Assembly (NCBI GenBank): GCA_020637335.1
Contig: JACJWC010000012.1
Span: forward strand, 114,950 to 178,949
Source: Acidobacteriota bacterium
GTDB taxonomy: Bacteria; Acidobacteriota; Holophagae; Acanthopleuribacterales; Acanthopleuribacteraceae
Direction of reading: 5' to 3'
Length of the DNA: 64,000 nucleotides
Below, piece after piece: positions 7,822 to 16,144 of the stretch. The stretch's first letter is position 1. Each line of letters starts with the position of its first letter. The translations under genes were made by a program, and so were the position numbers. Below the pieces are notes generated by a model. That model saw nothing but the letters and a program-made list of their open reading frames with translations, searched no databases and was not told where the DNA came from.

Positions 7822-8882
7822 AGCCGGAACAACACGTCCCACCTCTGCGAAAAACCTTCCCCTATGTCGCCATCTACCTGTGTCTGGGCGGGCTCATTTC
7901 TACCTTCACCGTTACCCTGGATTACTTGGCAGGCGGCAGGTCGTTCCCATGGTATCTACCGCCGCTATGGGAGTTCAGCGGTTTCCTTTCCGTCCTGCCC
8001 ATTTATCCGCTGAGCCATTTGGCTTTTCAGAAATGGCCCTTAACCAAACCCAACCTTGCTTCGAAGATTTTCTGGCACATTCTCCTTTCCCTTTTCTTTT
8101 CAACGCTCGCTACCACCCTGTTTATCAGTTTTCGGGTCTGGCTCTACAAGGTGTTGAGTTTCGGCGATTATCAGTACGGGATCCTGATTTACCGTTACCT
8201 TTTTGAGTACAGCAAATTCATCACGTTTTATTGGTTCTGTTATGCATTCCTGCGCCTTTACCAACTCACTTTAGACAAAAAAGCCTTACAAGAACGAGAA
8301 ACCGCCTTGCGTGAAGCCCATAACCGTGCCCAAATCCAGGCCCTGAAATCCCAGATCAATCCCCACTTCCTCTTTAACACCCTTAACACCATCAGCGCGA
8401 CCATGTATGAAGACCTGGACAAGGCCGACCAGATGATAAGCCTGCTCAGCGATCTGCTGCGCCGTAGTCTGGATCTACAACCGGCCGTTTCCCTGGCAGA
8501 AGAGCTGGAAACCCTAAACGCCTACCTGGCCATCATGAAAGCCCGCATGGGTGACCGGTTACAGGTCCAATTCGATGTGGATGCCCACCTAACCACAACC
8601 GAAGTGCCATCCTTCATCCTCCAGCCGCTGGTGGAAAATGCCATCCAACATCACCCAGCCCTTGCCCATGAAACGGTTCAAATCGCCATACAAGCCCAAC
8701 CAGATCTAAAAGGCTGGACTTTATCCATTTGCGATAATGGACGAGGCAAGGTCGAAGAGATGGGGGAAGGTCTGGGTTTGATGTATGTTCGAGAACGAAT
8801 GGCCACACTTAAGGAACCAGCTCGTCTTGATTTTTCGCAGAATCCGGATGGACTCACCGCCCATCTCCATTTCGGAAGTTAA
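7818..8882 (+). CDS. LytS/YehU-family sensor histidine kinase
   Basis: A 354-residue membrane kinase. Four hydrophobic helices occupy about residues 15-155, then a short coiled coil. The His_kinase domain contains LKSQINPHFLFNTLNTIS (phospho-acceptor His near 185), and a degenerate HATPase follows with ENAIQHHP, DNGRGK and GLGLMYVRERM. There is no periplasmic sensor domain, so the signal is probably sensed in the membrane. The start is TTG at 7818, with GAAGGAAG 5-6 bases upstream. It is coupled to the acyltransferase before it and the LytTR regulator after it, which is almost certainly its partner. Confidence 0.92.
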   Translation: MKPEQHVPPLRKTFPYVAIYLCLGGLISTFTVTLDYLAGGRSFPWYLPPLWEFSGFLSVLPIYPLSHLAFQKWPLTKPNLASKIFWHILLSLFFSTLATTLFISFRVWLYKVLSFGDYQYGILIYRYLFEYSKFITFYWFCYAFLRLYQLTLDKKALQERETALREAHNRAQIQALKSQINPHFLFNTLNTISATMYEDLDKADQMISLLSDLLRRSLDLQPAVSLAEELETLNAYLAIMKARMGDRLQVQFDVDAHLTTTEVPSFILQPLVENAIQHHPALAHETVQIAIQAQPDLKGWTLSICDNGRGKVEEMGEGLGLMYVRERMATLKEPARLDFSQNPDGLTAHLHFGS

Positions 8883-8885
8883 GTG

Positions 8886-9629
8886 ATGTTGGTACGCACA
8901 TTGGTCTGTGAAGATGAGCCCATGGCACGTAAAAAAATGGCGCGCTTTATCGAAAAAGAACCTCGCCTGCATTTGATTGGTTTTGCCGAGGACGGCCCAC
9001 AGTCCGTGAAAAGCATTCTCGAACTCCGTCCGGATCTGGTATTTCTCGATATTCAAATGCCAGGCATGGATGGATTTCGCGTGCTGGAAGCTGTTAAGGA
9101 TGCCGAATGCCATTTTCATTTGGTATTCACCACCGCTTTTAATCAACATGCTGTCAAAGCCTTTGATTATGAGGCAATTGATTATTTGCTCAAGCCGTTT
9201 GATGTCGAACGTTTCCAAAAAGCCGTGGACCGGGTCCTGAACCGGCAACGGATTTCGGCGCCGGATCTGGCGCCCATACTCGATGCCCTGCTGCATAAGC
9301 AATCGGAAGCGGATCGATTAGCCATTCGCCAGGGCAATCAAATCGAACTGGTGACCCTGGCTGAAATTGGTTGGGTTGAAGCCGATGACAAGTACATCCA
9401 ACTCCACAGCCCAAAAAACACTTTCCTACATCGCATGAGCCTCAAAGATTTCCTGGTGCGTTACGGTGCAAGTGGTTTTGTGCGCACCCACAGACGATAT
9501 GCGGTCAAAGTCCAGGAGATCCAAAAGTTAATTCAACTAGGCCATGGCGATTACGAAATGGTCCTGCGTTCTGGAGCCCGATTGCCGTTATCCCGCGCCT
9601 ACGCCGAGAACGTACTTTCTGACTCGTAA
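8886..9629 (+). CDS. LytTR-family response regulator
   Basis: The receiver domain (residues 1-120) has acidic residues E9-D10, phospho-acceptor D55 (VFLDIQMPGMDG), the switch Thr (FTTAF) and Lys (LLKPFD). The LytTR DNA-binding domain follows (about 140-247: WVEADDKYIQLHS, FVRTHRRYAVKVQEI, LPLSRAYA). It binds DNA through beta strands. GTG at 8883 and ATG at 8886 are both possible; I chose ATG. The gene begins one codon after the kinase stop, so it is the cognate regulator. The regulated target may include the operon's acyltransferase (inference). Confidence 0.93.
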   Translation: MLVRTLVCEDEPMARKKMARFIEKEPRLHLIGFAEDGPQSVKSILELRPDLVFLDIQMPGMDGFRVLEAVKDAECHFHLVFTTAFNQHAVKAFDYEAIDYLLKPFDVERFQKAVDRVLNRQRISAPDLAPILDALLHKQSEADRLAIRQGNQIELVTLAEIGWVEADDKYIQLHSPKNTFLHRMSLKDFLVRYGASGFVRTHRRYAVKVQEIQKLIQLGHGDYEMVLRSGARLPLSRAYAENVLSDS

Positions 9630-9725
9630 GATAAAACCAGAATTGTGATTTCGTCTGTTTAAGGCCGGGAGAATCGCTTTTTTCCGTTTAAGCCTCTGTT
9701 TTTGCGTGCTTTATCTGTGCATGGG

Positions 9726-11222
9726 TTAATGAGTGACGGCTTCGGCGGGTTGGCCCATAACGTTGAAATGGGTCAGGAAGGCTTCGGCCATTTGGTCGGC
9801 TTGGCGTTTTCGTACTTCTGGGGTCAGGACAGTGAAATGATTCGCACCCGGCACCAAAGTCACCTCAGCATCGCTACCCAGTTTTTCCAATTCAGCTTTT
9901 AAGAGCTTGGTGGCGCCTTCCAGGTAAAACGTATCCAATTCGCCCATGACGATGTGCAGCTTGCCTTTAAGTTTGGGGGCCAGGGCTGGCCAGTTCTCGC
10001 GGAGGATCAGGGAAATATCGTAGGCTTCCCAGGTTTTAACGACGGTTGGATCCAGCTGCCCCGTTTTGCGGTCCCAGCATTTTTTCGGTAATCCATCGGC
10101 ACCCAACGGGCTGAAAACGGCCTCGAACGAGCGCAATTGGCCGCCACGTCCCAACACATCGTCCATTTTGGCAAAGTTGGGGTACCACAACATGGGTGTT
10201 TCGCCCATGCGTCCCAGCGGCCTGGGTTGGCCATTAGGATCGGTGTAGAGGCTGAGCGGCGGGATGGTATAGAGGTTGACCTGCTGAAAATCGCGAAAAT
10301 CGACCGGATCCGGCGAGCTGGACCAAACGCCACCAAAAGTGTCGGGATAGGTGACCTGCACCCATAACGAGGACCAGCCACCACTGGAATGGCCATTCAC
10401 AAATCGAGCGCGCGAATCGGCAACTGTGCGGAAATGTTGGTCGATGTAGGGTACCAATTCTTCGACCAGCACCCGACCGCGCGGACCATTGGTTGCACTG
10501 TCCGCATAAACATGGTGGCCCCATTTACATTGGCCCGAGAGTAAAACACGAATGAACTCAACTTCGCCTGTGTCGGGTTGGCTAAAATGTTTGGCCATTT
10601 GAGCCAAAGTCCCACCAAATCCGGAGATGATGTAGAGAACGGGGTAACGTCGCTCGGGCTGGCTGGCATAACTGGCCGGCAAGACCACCGCAGCGCTGTC
10701 ACGAATCTCCCGTTTATTAAAGGCAGAGAGCAATGGGCTGACCCGCTCGATTTTTTGAATCCGTTCGCTGACAGGAAATTCTTTGGCCGCAATGGTGTGT
10801 ACCAATTGAAGGTCTATCGGGCCCGATTGTGCAGGGTCCAGTTCGCGTTCGAGCACTTCGGAATACCAATTGCCGACTCCATCGGAGGGAGCCGCCTGGT
10901 AAAAATCGTGATCGAACAGGGCTTGGATGCGGTATTTGCCCGGTTTCAGCTGCGAGAGCGGGCCCGGAAAACCATCGGCTTGTTCATCTATCGCAAACGC
11001 TTGACCGGCTTGGAAATTGGCAAGATCACGGCCAAAGAAGGGTTCGGGTTGTATCCAGTTTGGACCCGTCATGGGGTTTGCCTCGGACGTGCTCAAAAAC
11101 ACAAAGAGTCGGCCCTGGGTGGGCTGGGCACACAGATCCGCACCAATCGATACACGGAATTGCAAGGGGCCTTGTGCCCAAACCAAGGTCGAAAGTAGAA
11201 AAAGCCCAGTTACTCTGAACAT
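9726..11222 (-). CDS. Secreted esterase, EstD/Fes-type alpha/beta hydrolase
   Basis: A 498-residue exported protein (signal peptide through about residue 16, LSTLVWAQG). An N-terminal beta-rich region (about 20-160) resembles the immunoglobulin-like domain of enterobactin-esterase-type proteins. The C-terminal esterase domain has RYPVLYIISGFGG, the nucleophile elbow GHSSGG (Ser near 273), an acidic candidate near GELDTF, and the His in GANHFTV near 465. It probably hydrolyses an ester in the periplasm or outside the cell; the substrate is unknown. GGAGG precedes the ATG. It is monocistronic, convergent with the LytTR regulator gene. Confidence 0.85.
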   Translation of the reverse strand: MFRVTGLFLLSTLVWAQGPLQFRVSIGADLCAQPTQGRLFVFLSTSEANPMTGPNWIQPEPFFGRDLANFQAGQAFAIDEQADGFPGPLSQLKPGKYRIQALFDHDFYQAAPSDGVGNWYSEVLERELDPAQSGPIDLQLVHTIAAKEFPVSERIQKIERVSPLLSAFNKREIRDSAAVVLPASYASQPERRYPVLYIISGFGGTLAQMAKHFSQPDTGEVEFIRVLLSGQCKWGHHVYADSATNGPRGRVLVEELVPYIDQHFRTVADSRARFVNGHSSGGWSSLWVQVTYPDTFGGVWSSSPDPVDFRDFQQVNLYTIPPLSLYTDPNGQPRPLGRMGETPMLWYPNFAKMDDVLGRGGQLRSFEAVFSPLGADGLPKKCWDRKTGQLDPTVVKTWEAYDISLILRENWPALAPKLKGKLHIVMGELDTFYLEGATKLLKAELEKLGSDAEVTLVPGANHFTVLTPEVRKRQADQMAEAFLTHFNVMGQPAEAVTH

Positions 11223-11327
11223 AACGCCTCCAGCGCTTTAAATGTCAATCTGAAAGTAGCACATCTCGATTCCGAATCGGCCAAATGTGCTGTGTGAAAC
11301 CAAAAAACAGAAGGAAACCGAGAGGTT

Positions 11328-11612
11328 TCAGTACTTGCGTTTCTTCTCGCGAAATTGTCGAGTGATTCCCGTGATCAGCAATACCAACCCAAACAAAGCC
11401 ACAACTGGCAGCAAACTCGGAAAGTTATCGCGCGAATCGGCATAATCGGGCACCCGAAGGGCCCGTTCGGCAAAAAAGAGCACACATAAAAGAAGCATGG
11501 CGGACCCAATTCCGATTTCATACCAGCCGCGCTTTTTGTGCTGCTGATGGCCTTTTTCGGCCATTTGCTTTAAATCTTCTTCTGAAGGCATGATGACCTG
11601 ACGACGGTCCAT
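11328..11612 (-). CDS. Small two-helix membrane protein
   Basis: A 94-residue protein with two hydrophobic segments (IGIGSAMLLLCVLFFA near 33-50 and LLPVVALFGLVLLITG near 66-83), an acidic/basic cytoplasmic N-terminus and a basic tail (REKKRKY). AGGAG precedes the ATG. No family recognised. It is the last of several minus-strand genes but is separated from them by more than 180 bp. Confidence 0.7.
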   Translation of the reverse strand: MDRRQVIMPSEEDLKQMAEKGHQQHKKRGWYEIGIGSAMLLLCVLFFAERALRVPDYADSRDNFPSLLPVVALFGLVLLITGITRQFREKKRKY

Positions 11613-11796
11613 AAATTTCTCCTATTGCCCGAAATTATCGTCCTATTTTGATTCAAAAGATCCGTCTAAACAACACCACCAGATCTTAAAAAAGCGACAA
11701 ACCAATGCTGCAAACTGGTTCTTAGGATACATAAAAACAATCCCCGAGACGCCTAAACAAGGATTGGAATGGTTTACAAACGGCGGAAAAACCGGC

Positions 11797-12423
11797 TTAT
11801 TTTCGCATTTTTTTGCGCAATTCTTTCTTTTGCCAATCGATATAGTCTTGGCCAGCAGGGGTTACTGCTTTGGCGTTGTGCTGGCGCTTTAGGTATTCGT
11901 ATTGTTTGCGCAGCGCAGCCTTTTCAGCAAGGTATTCCTCAAAAGCCGCCTTATTGCGATTTTCTGGAATGGCGTTGGTAATCGTGGTGGAACCCCCAAT
12001 GGGTTGGTGCGAATTGATTTCGGCATTTTGACGGGCCAGCTCCCAATCTGACGTCCCTTCTGAATAAATCACAATCGTTTCCACGGTAGGGTCCGCAGGC
12101 GTTTCTTCGGCGGGTTTTGCCGTTTGTGGCTTGGTTTTGAGCTCCGTGTACTCATCGATGATCAAACCCGGCGCAATCGATTTTTCCTGAGTTTTGGCCA
12201 CTGCGGCCGGTTCTGAACCTTCTGGAGCTTGCGGCTGAGGTGTGCCGACCTGAATGGAACGAATCAACCTTTTGCTAATCGTGAAGGTTTTACCATCGCG
12301 CACCAAGAGCACCTGGCCTTTACCCGTATCTTGGGGTTCGCGTTCCACCTGAAAAGACTGGCCGTTTTGCAGGGTCACCAAAATAGGATCGTTAACAAGC
12401 AACAGGCAAAACCAAATCAACAT
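11797..12423 (-). CDS. Exported hypothetical protein
   Basis: About 208 residues. A short leader (MLIWFCLLLVNDP) is followed by a small beta domain (ILVTLQNGQSFQV, VLLVRDGKTFTISKRLI) that resembles domains reading out hydrophilic ligands in exported proteins. A Pro/Glu/Thr-rich linker (about 75-130) and a charged C-terminal helix (FEEYLAEKAALRKQYEYLKRQ) follow. The ATG at 12423 has GGAGG six bases upstream; the frame's GTG at 12447 has none. Function unknown; likely periplasmic. Confidence 0.65.
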   Translation of the reverse strand: MLIWFCLLLVNDPILVTLQNGQSFQVEREPQDTGKGQVLLVRDGKTFTISKRLIRSIQVGTPQPQAPEGSEPAAVAKTQEKSIAPGLIIDEYTELKTKPQTAKPAEETPADPTVETIVIYSEGTSDWELARQNAEINSHQPIGGSTTITNAIPENRNKAAFEEYLAEKAALRKQYEYLKRQHNAKAVTPAGQDYIDWQKKELRKKMRK

Positions 12424-12540
12424 TACGGCCTCCAACACTCTAAGCACGAATCGCTTTCACGGTTAGGCCATTTTCACACAAAACTTAAAAATATCGGCCC
12501 CAAATTCAGCCCAATTTTAAGAATATCCGTTTTTGCTTGG

Positions 12541-13479
12541 TCAAACCTTGTTGCTGGCTGCGATCATTAGGAGCCCGATGAGAAGGGCGCAACTGGTCAA
12601 AATAGGCACAAGCAGATGTCCCATAGCCAGCAATTTGCTGTGACTGGCAATTTGGGCGACACCGACAATGCCAAAGTAGAGAGGCAAATGGCCATAGGCC
12701 CATAAACGCAACTTTTTTCCCGCTTGGGGACGATCCACCCGACGCGGGCGAAATGCTTGAAGCCAGCCAAAATATACCCACCAAATCAGCAGCGAAGCCA
12801 AACTCCCAATCAGGGCAAAGCTGATAGCAAGTCCGCTGAGACCATGATCCAGACCGTGAATGCCCGACACAACAGATTCGCCCAAAAGTATGATCGTGAA
12901 CAGGCCAAACCGCTCGGGCAAATGGTCCGGGTGCGGTGGCAATTGATGGGTATAACGTGCCACCCTGAACGGCGACAACATATCCAAGCCCAAAGCGGCC
13001 CAGGCTAAACCGGGATGAAGGAATAGGGAGCCTAACCATAAGCCAGCTTGAAGTGCGTACAAGCTGCCATAGGATCGGCCCAGCTCTGCCCCGCGCTGGC
13101 GGCGTGTTGCCAGCCAGTAGGCCACTGCCATACCAGCTTTGAACCCGATTACGCCCATGGCAAATGCCTTTTGATGCAGCGTTTCGGCGTATTCGGCCCC
13201 TAGTGCCATGACCAACACGCAAATCATCAGGACAAAACCAAAAACGCGCTGCACGGGTTGATCTCGATCAAAACGACTGGCGAAAAAGGTATGCCCAAGC
13301 CAGCACCACCAGATCACTAGAAACAAGAACCCAAAATTCAGAAGATTTAGGGCGTTTGCTGCTGTGTTCAGGCCTTCCGTCAGACGGGCAATGGCAGCAA
13401 CAAAAACCAGATCAAAGAAAAGTTCGAACCAGGTCGCTTTGCGACCCGGTTCTTCTATGGTTTGATGCAATTGGCTCAT
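12541..13479 (-). CDS. LtrA family membrane protein (low temperature requirement A)
   Basis: A 312-residue multi-pass membrane protein with the LtrA signature near the N-terminus (KATWFELFFDLVFVAAIARL) and the internal motifs WWCWLGHTFFASRFDRD and ERFGLFTIILLGESV. The family takes its name from a Listeria locus needed at low temperature; its biochemical role is unknown. The start overlaps the stop of the upstream DJ-1/PfpI gene by 4 bp (ATGA), so the two are coupled and probably answer to the divergent LysR regulator. Confidence 0.9.
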   Translation of the reverse strand: MSQLHQTIEEPGRKATWFELFFDLVFVAAIARLTEGLNTAANALNLLNFGFLFLVIWWCWLGHTFFASRFDRDQPVQRVFGFVLMICVLVMALGAEYAETLHQKAFAMGVIGFKAGMAVAYWLATRRQRGAELGRSYGSLYALQAGLWLGSLFLHPGLAWAALGLDMLSPFRVARYTHQLPPHPDHLPERFGLFTIILLGESVVSGIHGLDHGLSGLAISFALIGSLASLLIWWVYFGWLQAFRPRRVDRPQAGKKLRLWAYGHLPLYFGIVGVAQIASHSKLLAMGHLLVPILTSCALLIGLLMIAASNKV

Positions 13480-14219
13480 CGACCCAAGGCTTCCACCACC
13501 AATTCGGCAGCGCGCTGACCAGAATACTGCTGTTGTCCCGTGATCAGGCGCCCATCACGCAGCGCAAAAGGGCGGAAAGGTGCATCAACCACAAAGCGCG
13601 ACTCAGCGAGTTTGCGCGCCTCCTCTTCAATCCAGAAAGGTTGAATTTTTTTGCCCACAAACGCATCCGCATACGCTTCTTCGCTGTTGGCGAAACCGGT
13701 CCAGGTCTTGTCCTTGACCAACAAACTGCCATCAGAAAGTCGTGTTTTTAAGAGGATGCAGGTCGCATGGCAGACCACCGCCACAATCTTGTCTGCCTCG
13801 TAAAAATCAGCCACAAACCGATGTAAATCTTCACGATCGATGAAACTGACCATCGGAGACTGACCGCCTGCCAAAAAAACCGCATCAAAATCAGCCACCT
13901 TCACCTGCTTTAACGATGGTGTGTTTTTGAGTAAGGCCGCATGTTGGGCGGACGATAAAAAGCCCAAACTCAGAATGTCAGCGGCCGAATAACCCGAGGC
14001 ATCTCGCGGATCGGAGAAACTATCGACCTGCAGATCCCCGCCATCCGGGCTGGCGATCTGGACCTCATAACCGGCTTCGCTAAAAGTCCAGTAAGGGTGA
14101 ATTAATTCGGACGCCCAAAAACCGATGGGCCAGCCCGTCGTGGACGAAACGGCTGGATTGGCTGCTATCAACAGAACTTTTTTGGCTTGGGCACTGGCCC
14201 GATTCACATTACTGCTCAT
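13476..14219 (-). CDS. DJ-1/PfpI family (type 1 glutamine amidotransferase-like) protein
   Basis: A cytoplasmic 247-residue protein of the DJ-1/ThiJ/PfpI superfamily: strand KKVLLIAANP, an acidic residue after GWPIGFWASEL, DAVFLAGGQSP near 118, and the nucleophile elbow VAVVCHATCILL with reactive Cys near 150. The length and the YSAADILSL insert are closest to Hsp31-like chaperone/glyoxalase members. AGGAGG is six bases before the ATG at 14219; a TTG three bases earlier is less likely. It is divergent from a LysR gene and coupled to ltrA, suggesting stress-induced expression (inference). Confidence 0.9.
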   Translation of the reverse strand: MSSNVNRASAQAKKVLLIAANPAVSSTTGWPIGFWASELIHPYWTFSEAGYEVQIASPDGGDLQVDSFSDPRDASGYSAADILSLGFLSSAQHAALLKNTPSLKQVKVADFDAVFLAGGQSPMVSFIDREDLHRFVADFYEADKIVAVVCHATCILLKTRLSDGSLLVKDKTWTGFANSEEAYADAFVGKKIQPFWIEEEARKLAESRFVVDAPFRPFALRDGRLITGQQQYSGQRAAELVVEALGR

Positions 14220-14236
14220 CAAACACCTCCTGGCCC

Positions 14237-14288
14237 CAATATGATTCTTGCCAAAAGAAAGATAAATAATCGAAAATGAAACATATTG
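14237..14288. promoter_or_regulatory. Inverted repeat in the DJ-1/LysR divergent promoter
   Basis: CAATATG (14237-14243) and CATATTG (14282-14288) are perfect inverted arms 38 bp apart, inside the 87-bp gap between a DJ-1/PfpI gene and a LysR-type regulator. LysR proteins usually bind in such divergent regions, so these may be operator half-sites. Confidence 0.35.
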
Positions 14289-14306
14289 TTGACTAATGGA
14301 GCAACA

Positions 14307-15191
14307 ATGGAATTGAAACAGCTACAGGTTCTTGTAAAAGTCATTCAGACCGGGAGCTTTACCCAGGCAGCAACCCAGTTGGGCAGCCAAAAAGCCCAGG
14401 TCAGCCGGGTGGTCAGTCAATTGGAAACCGATCTGGGCGTGCGACTCCTTTCGCGAACCACCCGATCCCTGTCCATGACCGAGGCTGGAAAACAGTTTTA
14501 CCAAAAAGCCTTGGAAATAATACGTTTGGCCGATGAAGCGCAGGCCAGCATGGCCCAAACCCTGAAAAAACCCACCGGTTTATTGCGTTTAACTTGCGGG
14601 GTTGAATTTGGCCAAATCGCGGTTACCGATTGGATCAACGGGTTTTTAAACCAATTCCCCGAGGTTCGGATCGAAGCGGAATTCACCAATCGCCTGGTCG
14701 ACTTGGTCGCGGAATCGTATGATTTGGCCATTCGAGTAGGCCAAATGCCGGACTCCTCCCTTACTGCCCGACAATTGGGCCGATTAACCTACCAGCTTTA
14801 TGTCCACCCAAAAGTGCCATTTCTCGAAAACCTGAAGCATCCCCAAGCCTTGTCTGATCTGCCTTTGCTGGTCTTTTCCGGCGGATCCCACGGCGCAGAG
14901 TGGGTCCTTTCCGATGGCGAAAAAAACATAAGCATTGCTGGAACGGCACGCCTGAAAGTCAACAACAGCTTTGCAGTAGCAAAAGCAGCGGTTCAGGGCA
15001 TGGGCGTCGCCCTGTTACCGCGCAAAGTAGCAGATCCCTATTGTCAGCAGGGCCTATTGCTACCCATCTTGCAACAATGGGCGCCAAAACCAGTCCCCGT
15101 TTTTGCGGTATATCCCAGCAAAACCTATCTCAGCCCCAAGATCAGCGCTTTTGTCGAATTTGCAGCGCAAGCATTTACGAACCTGGAATAA
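14307..15191 (+). CDS. LysR-family transcriptional regulator
   Basis: A 294-residue regulator. The winged helix-turn-helix is at residues 1-60 (LKQLQVLVKVIQTGSFTQAA, QVSRVVSQLETDLGVRLLSR). The periplasmic-binding-protein-like effector domain runs from about 90 to the end (GLLRLTCGVEFGQ, YDLAIRVGQMPDSSL, GVALLPRKVA). The ATG at 14307 has GGAG nearby; a TTG at 14286 would add seven unrelated residues. It is divergent from DJ-1/ltrA, the most likely target genes. It belongs to the broad group that includes quinone/aldehyde-responsive LysR proteins; the effector is unknown. Confidence 0.93.
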   Translation: MELKQLQVLVKVIQTGSFTQAATQLGSQKAQVSRVVSQLETDLGVRLLSRTTRSLSMTEAGKQFYQKALEIIRLADEAQASMAQTLKKPTGLLRLTCGVEFGQIAVTDWINGFLNQFPEVRIEAEFTNRLVDLVAESYDLAIRVGQMPDSSLTARQLGRLTYQLYVHPKVPFLENLKHPQALSDLPLLVFSGGSHGAEWVLSDGEKNISIAGTARLKVNNSFAVAKAAVQGMGVALLPRKVADPYCQQGLLLPILQQWAPKPVPVFAVYPSKTYLSPKISAFVEFAAQAFTNLE

Positions 15192-15201
15192 TCCGAAAGC
15201 T

Positions 15202-15915
15202 TCAAGGCCCGATCACAGGTTTGCCTTTAACGCGAATGGAACCGATTAACAAGTGTTGGTCCTGGGGGTCAGCTTTTGAAGAACTGCCGGTAAGAATCAG
15301 AAGGTGCCCCTTTTCAAGATGGCCCCAAGCTGCTTGAAATTGTGCCATTTCGCCCTCAACCTCTGCATCCATAACTTTGGCAGGATGGTCAAAACCATGA
15401 AACTGCGAAACGTCTTTAAAGGACATTTGATCCGAGCCGGTCATAGATTGAACAAAGCCGCCAACAATAGACTGAAAAACTTGATCTTTGGGCTGGTCTA
15501 TCTGATCGTGAAAATACACGATCATCATAAAGGTTTCGGTCCTATCATTCATAAAAAAGGCAAATGTCATGCCCTCCTCAGAAGGATCCTGGTCGGTATC
15601 ACGGACCCACCCCGGCGTGAGTTGGAGCGATAAATCGCCGATATTGGTGGTCTCGACTTCAACCGGTAAGTGGCGGTCGGACCCCTCGTAAGTCACGAAA
15701 CCTTCGGCGTGCTTCTTCAAAAACACGCGATCCCCTTCAATTCGGAAGCGGATTCTGACTTGTTTGTCAGGCGTTTCCACCTCTAAACGGCCATCCGAAA
15801 AAAAAACGGGCGATTCAGAGCGCAAAAACTTGTCCGGCTTTCCATCGTCGCTGTGGATATCCCACATACCCACTACTTCATCACTCCAGGCAAAAAGACA
15901 AAAAAACAAAATCAT
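15202..15915 (-). CDS. Exported hypothetical protein
   Basis: A 237-residue protein with a short hydrophobic leader (ILFFCLFAWSDEV) and a soluble beta-rich body. Strands such as VRIRFRIEGDRVFLKKHAEG are followed by a region (TFMMIVYFHDQIDQ to HLLILTGSS) reminiscent of small lipoprotein or PsbP-like domains. No catalytic motif is seen. AGGGGTG precedes the ATG. It is convergent with the LysR gene, with only 10 bp between the stops. Confidence 0.6.
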   Translation of the reverse strand: MILFFCLFAWSDEVVGMWDIHSDDGKPDKFLRSESPVFFSDGRLEVETPDKQVRIRFRIEGDRVFLKKHAEGFVTYEGSDRHLPVEVETTNIGDLSLQLTPGWVRDTDQDPSEEGMTFAFFMNDRTETFMMIVYFHDQIDQPKDQVFQSIVGGFVQSMTGSDQMSFKDVSQFHGFDHPAKVMDAEVEGEMAQFQAAWGHLEKGHLLILTGSSSKADPQDQHLLIGSIRVKGKPVIGP

Positions 15916-16007
15916 TAAATCACCCCTAGCCCAAAAATTTGAATGAATACCAAGTCACCCTACAATAGCTTAGAAAAACCAAATTTCAAAAATGAAATGC
16001 TATGTGT

Positions 16008-16126
16008 GAGCCTGGAGGTTTGCCTGGTTTGGATGCCCTAAGCAACCAGGCTCGCAACTTGAGTAATGGGCGAGGGGCTTGTTGCTTGACTTGTTGAGGT
16101 TTATTCGCTGAGATTACCCAACTCAA
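16008..16126 (+). promoter_or_regulatory. Structured 5' leader upstream of the NhaC-type antiporter
   Basis: Two consecutive stem-loop domains fill the leader. Domain 1: GAGCCTGG 16008-16015 plus TTGC 16020-16023 pair with GCAACCAGGCTC 16042-16053 (12 bp with a 4-base bulge). Domain 2: TTGAGT 16059-16064 and GGG 16068-16070 pair with CCC 16117-16119 and ACTCAA 16121-16126. GCCC in loop 1 (16035-16038) can also pair with GGGC at 16075-16078. The second domain ends seven bases before the GAGG ribosome site. The layout is that of a cis-regulatory RNA; the class cannot be named from the sequence. Confidence 0.45.
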
Positions 16127-16144
16127 TCCGATGAGGTCGATTTT

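Noticed and set aside
10578..11198. A 206-codon plus-strand frame opposite the esterase
   Set aside because: An antisense shadow of the esterase gene, without a ribosome site or similarity.
12506..13222. A 238-codon frame in another reading frame of the LtrA gene
   Set aside because: It is fully nested in ltrA, rich in Ser/Gly/Arg/Cys, and resembles no protein.
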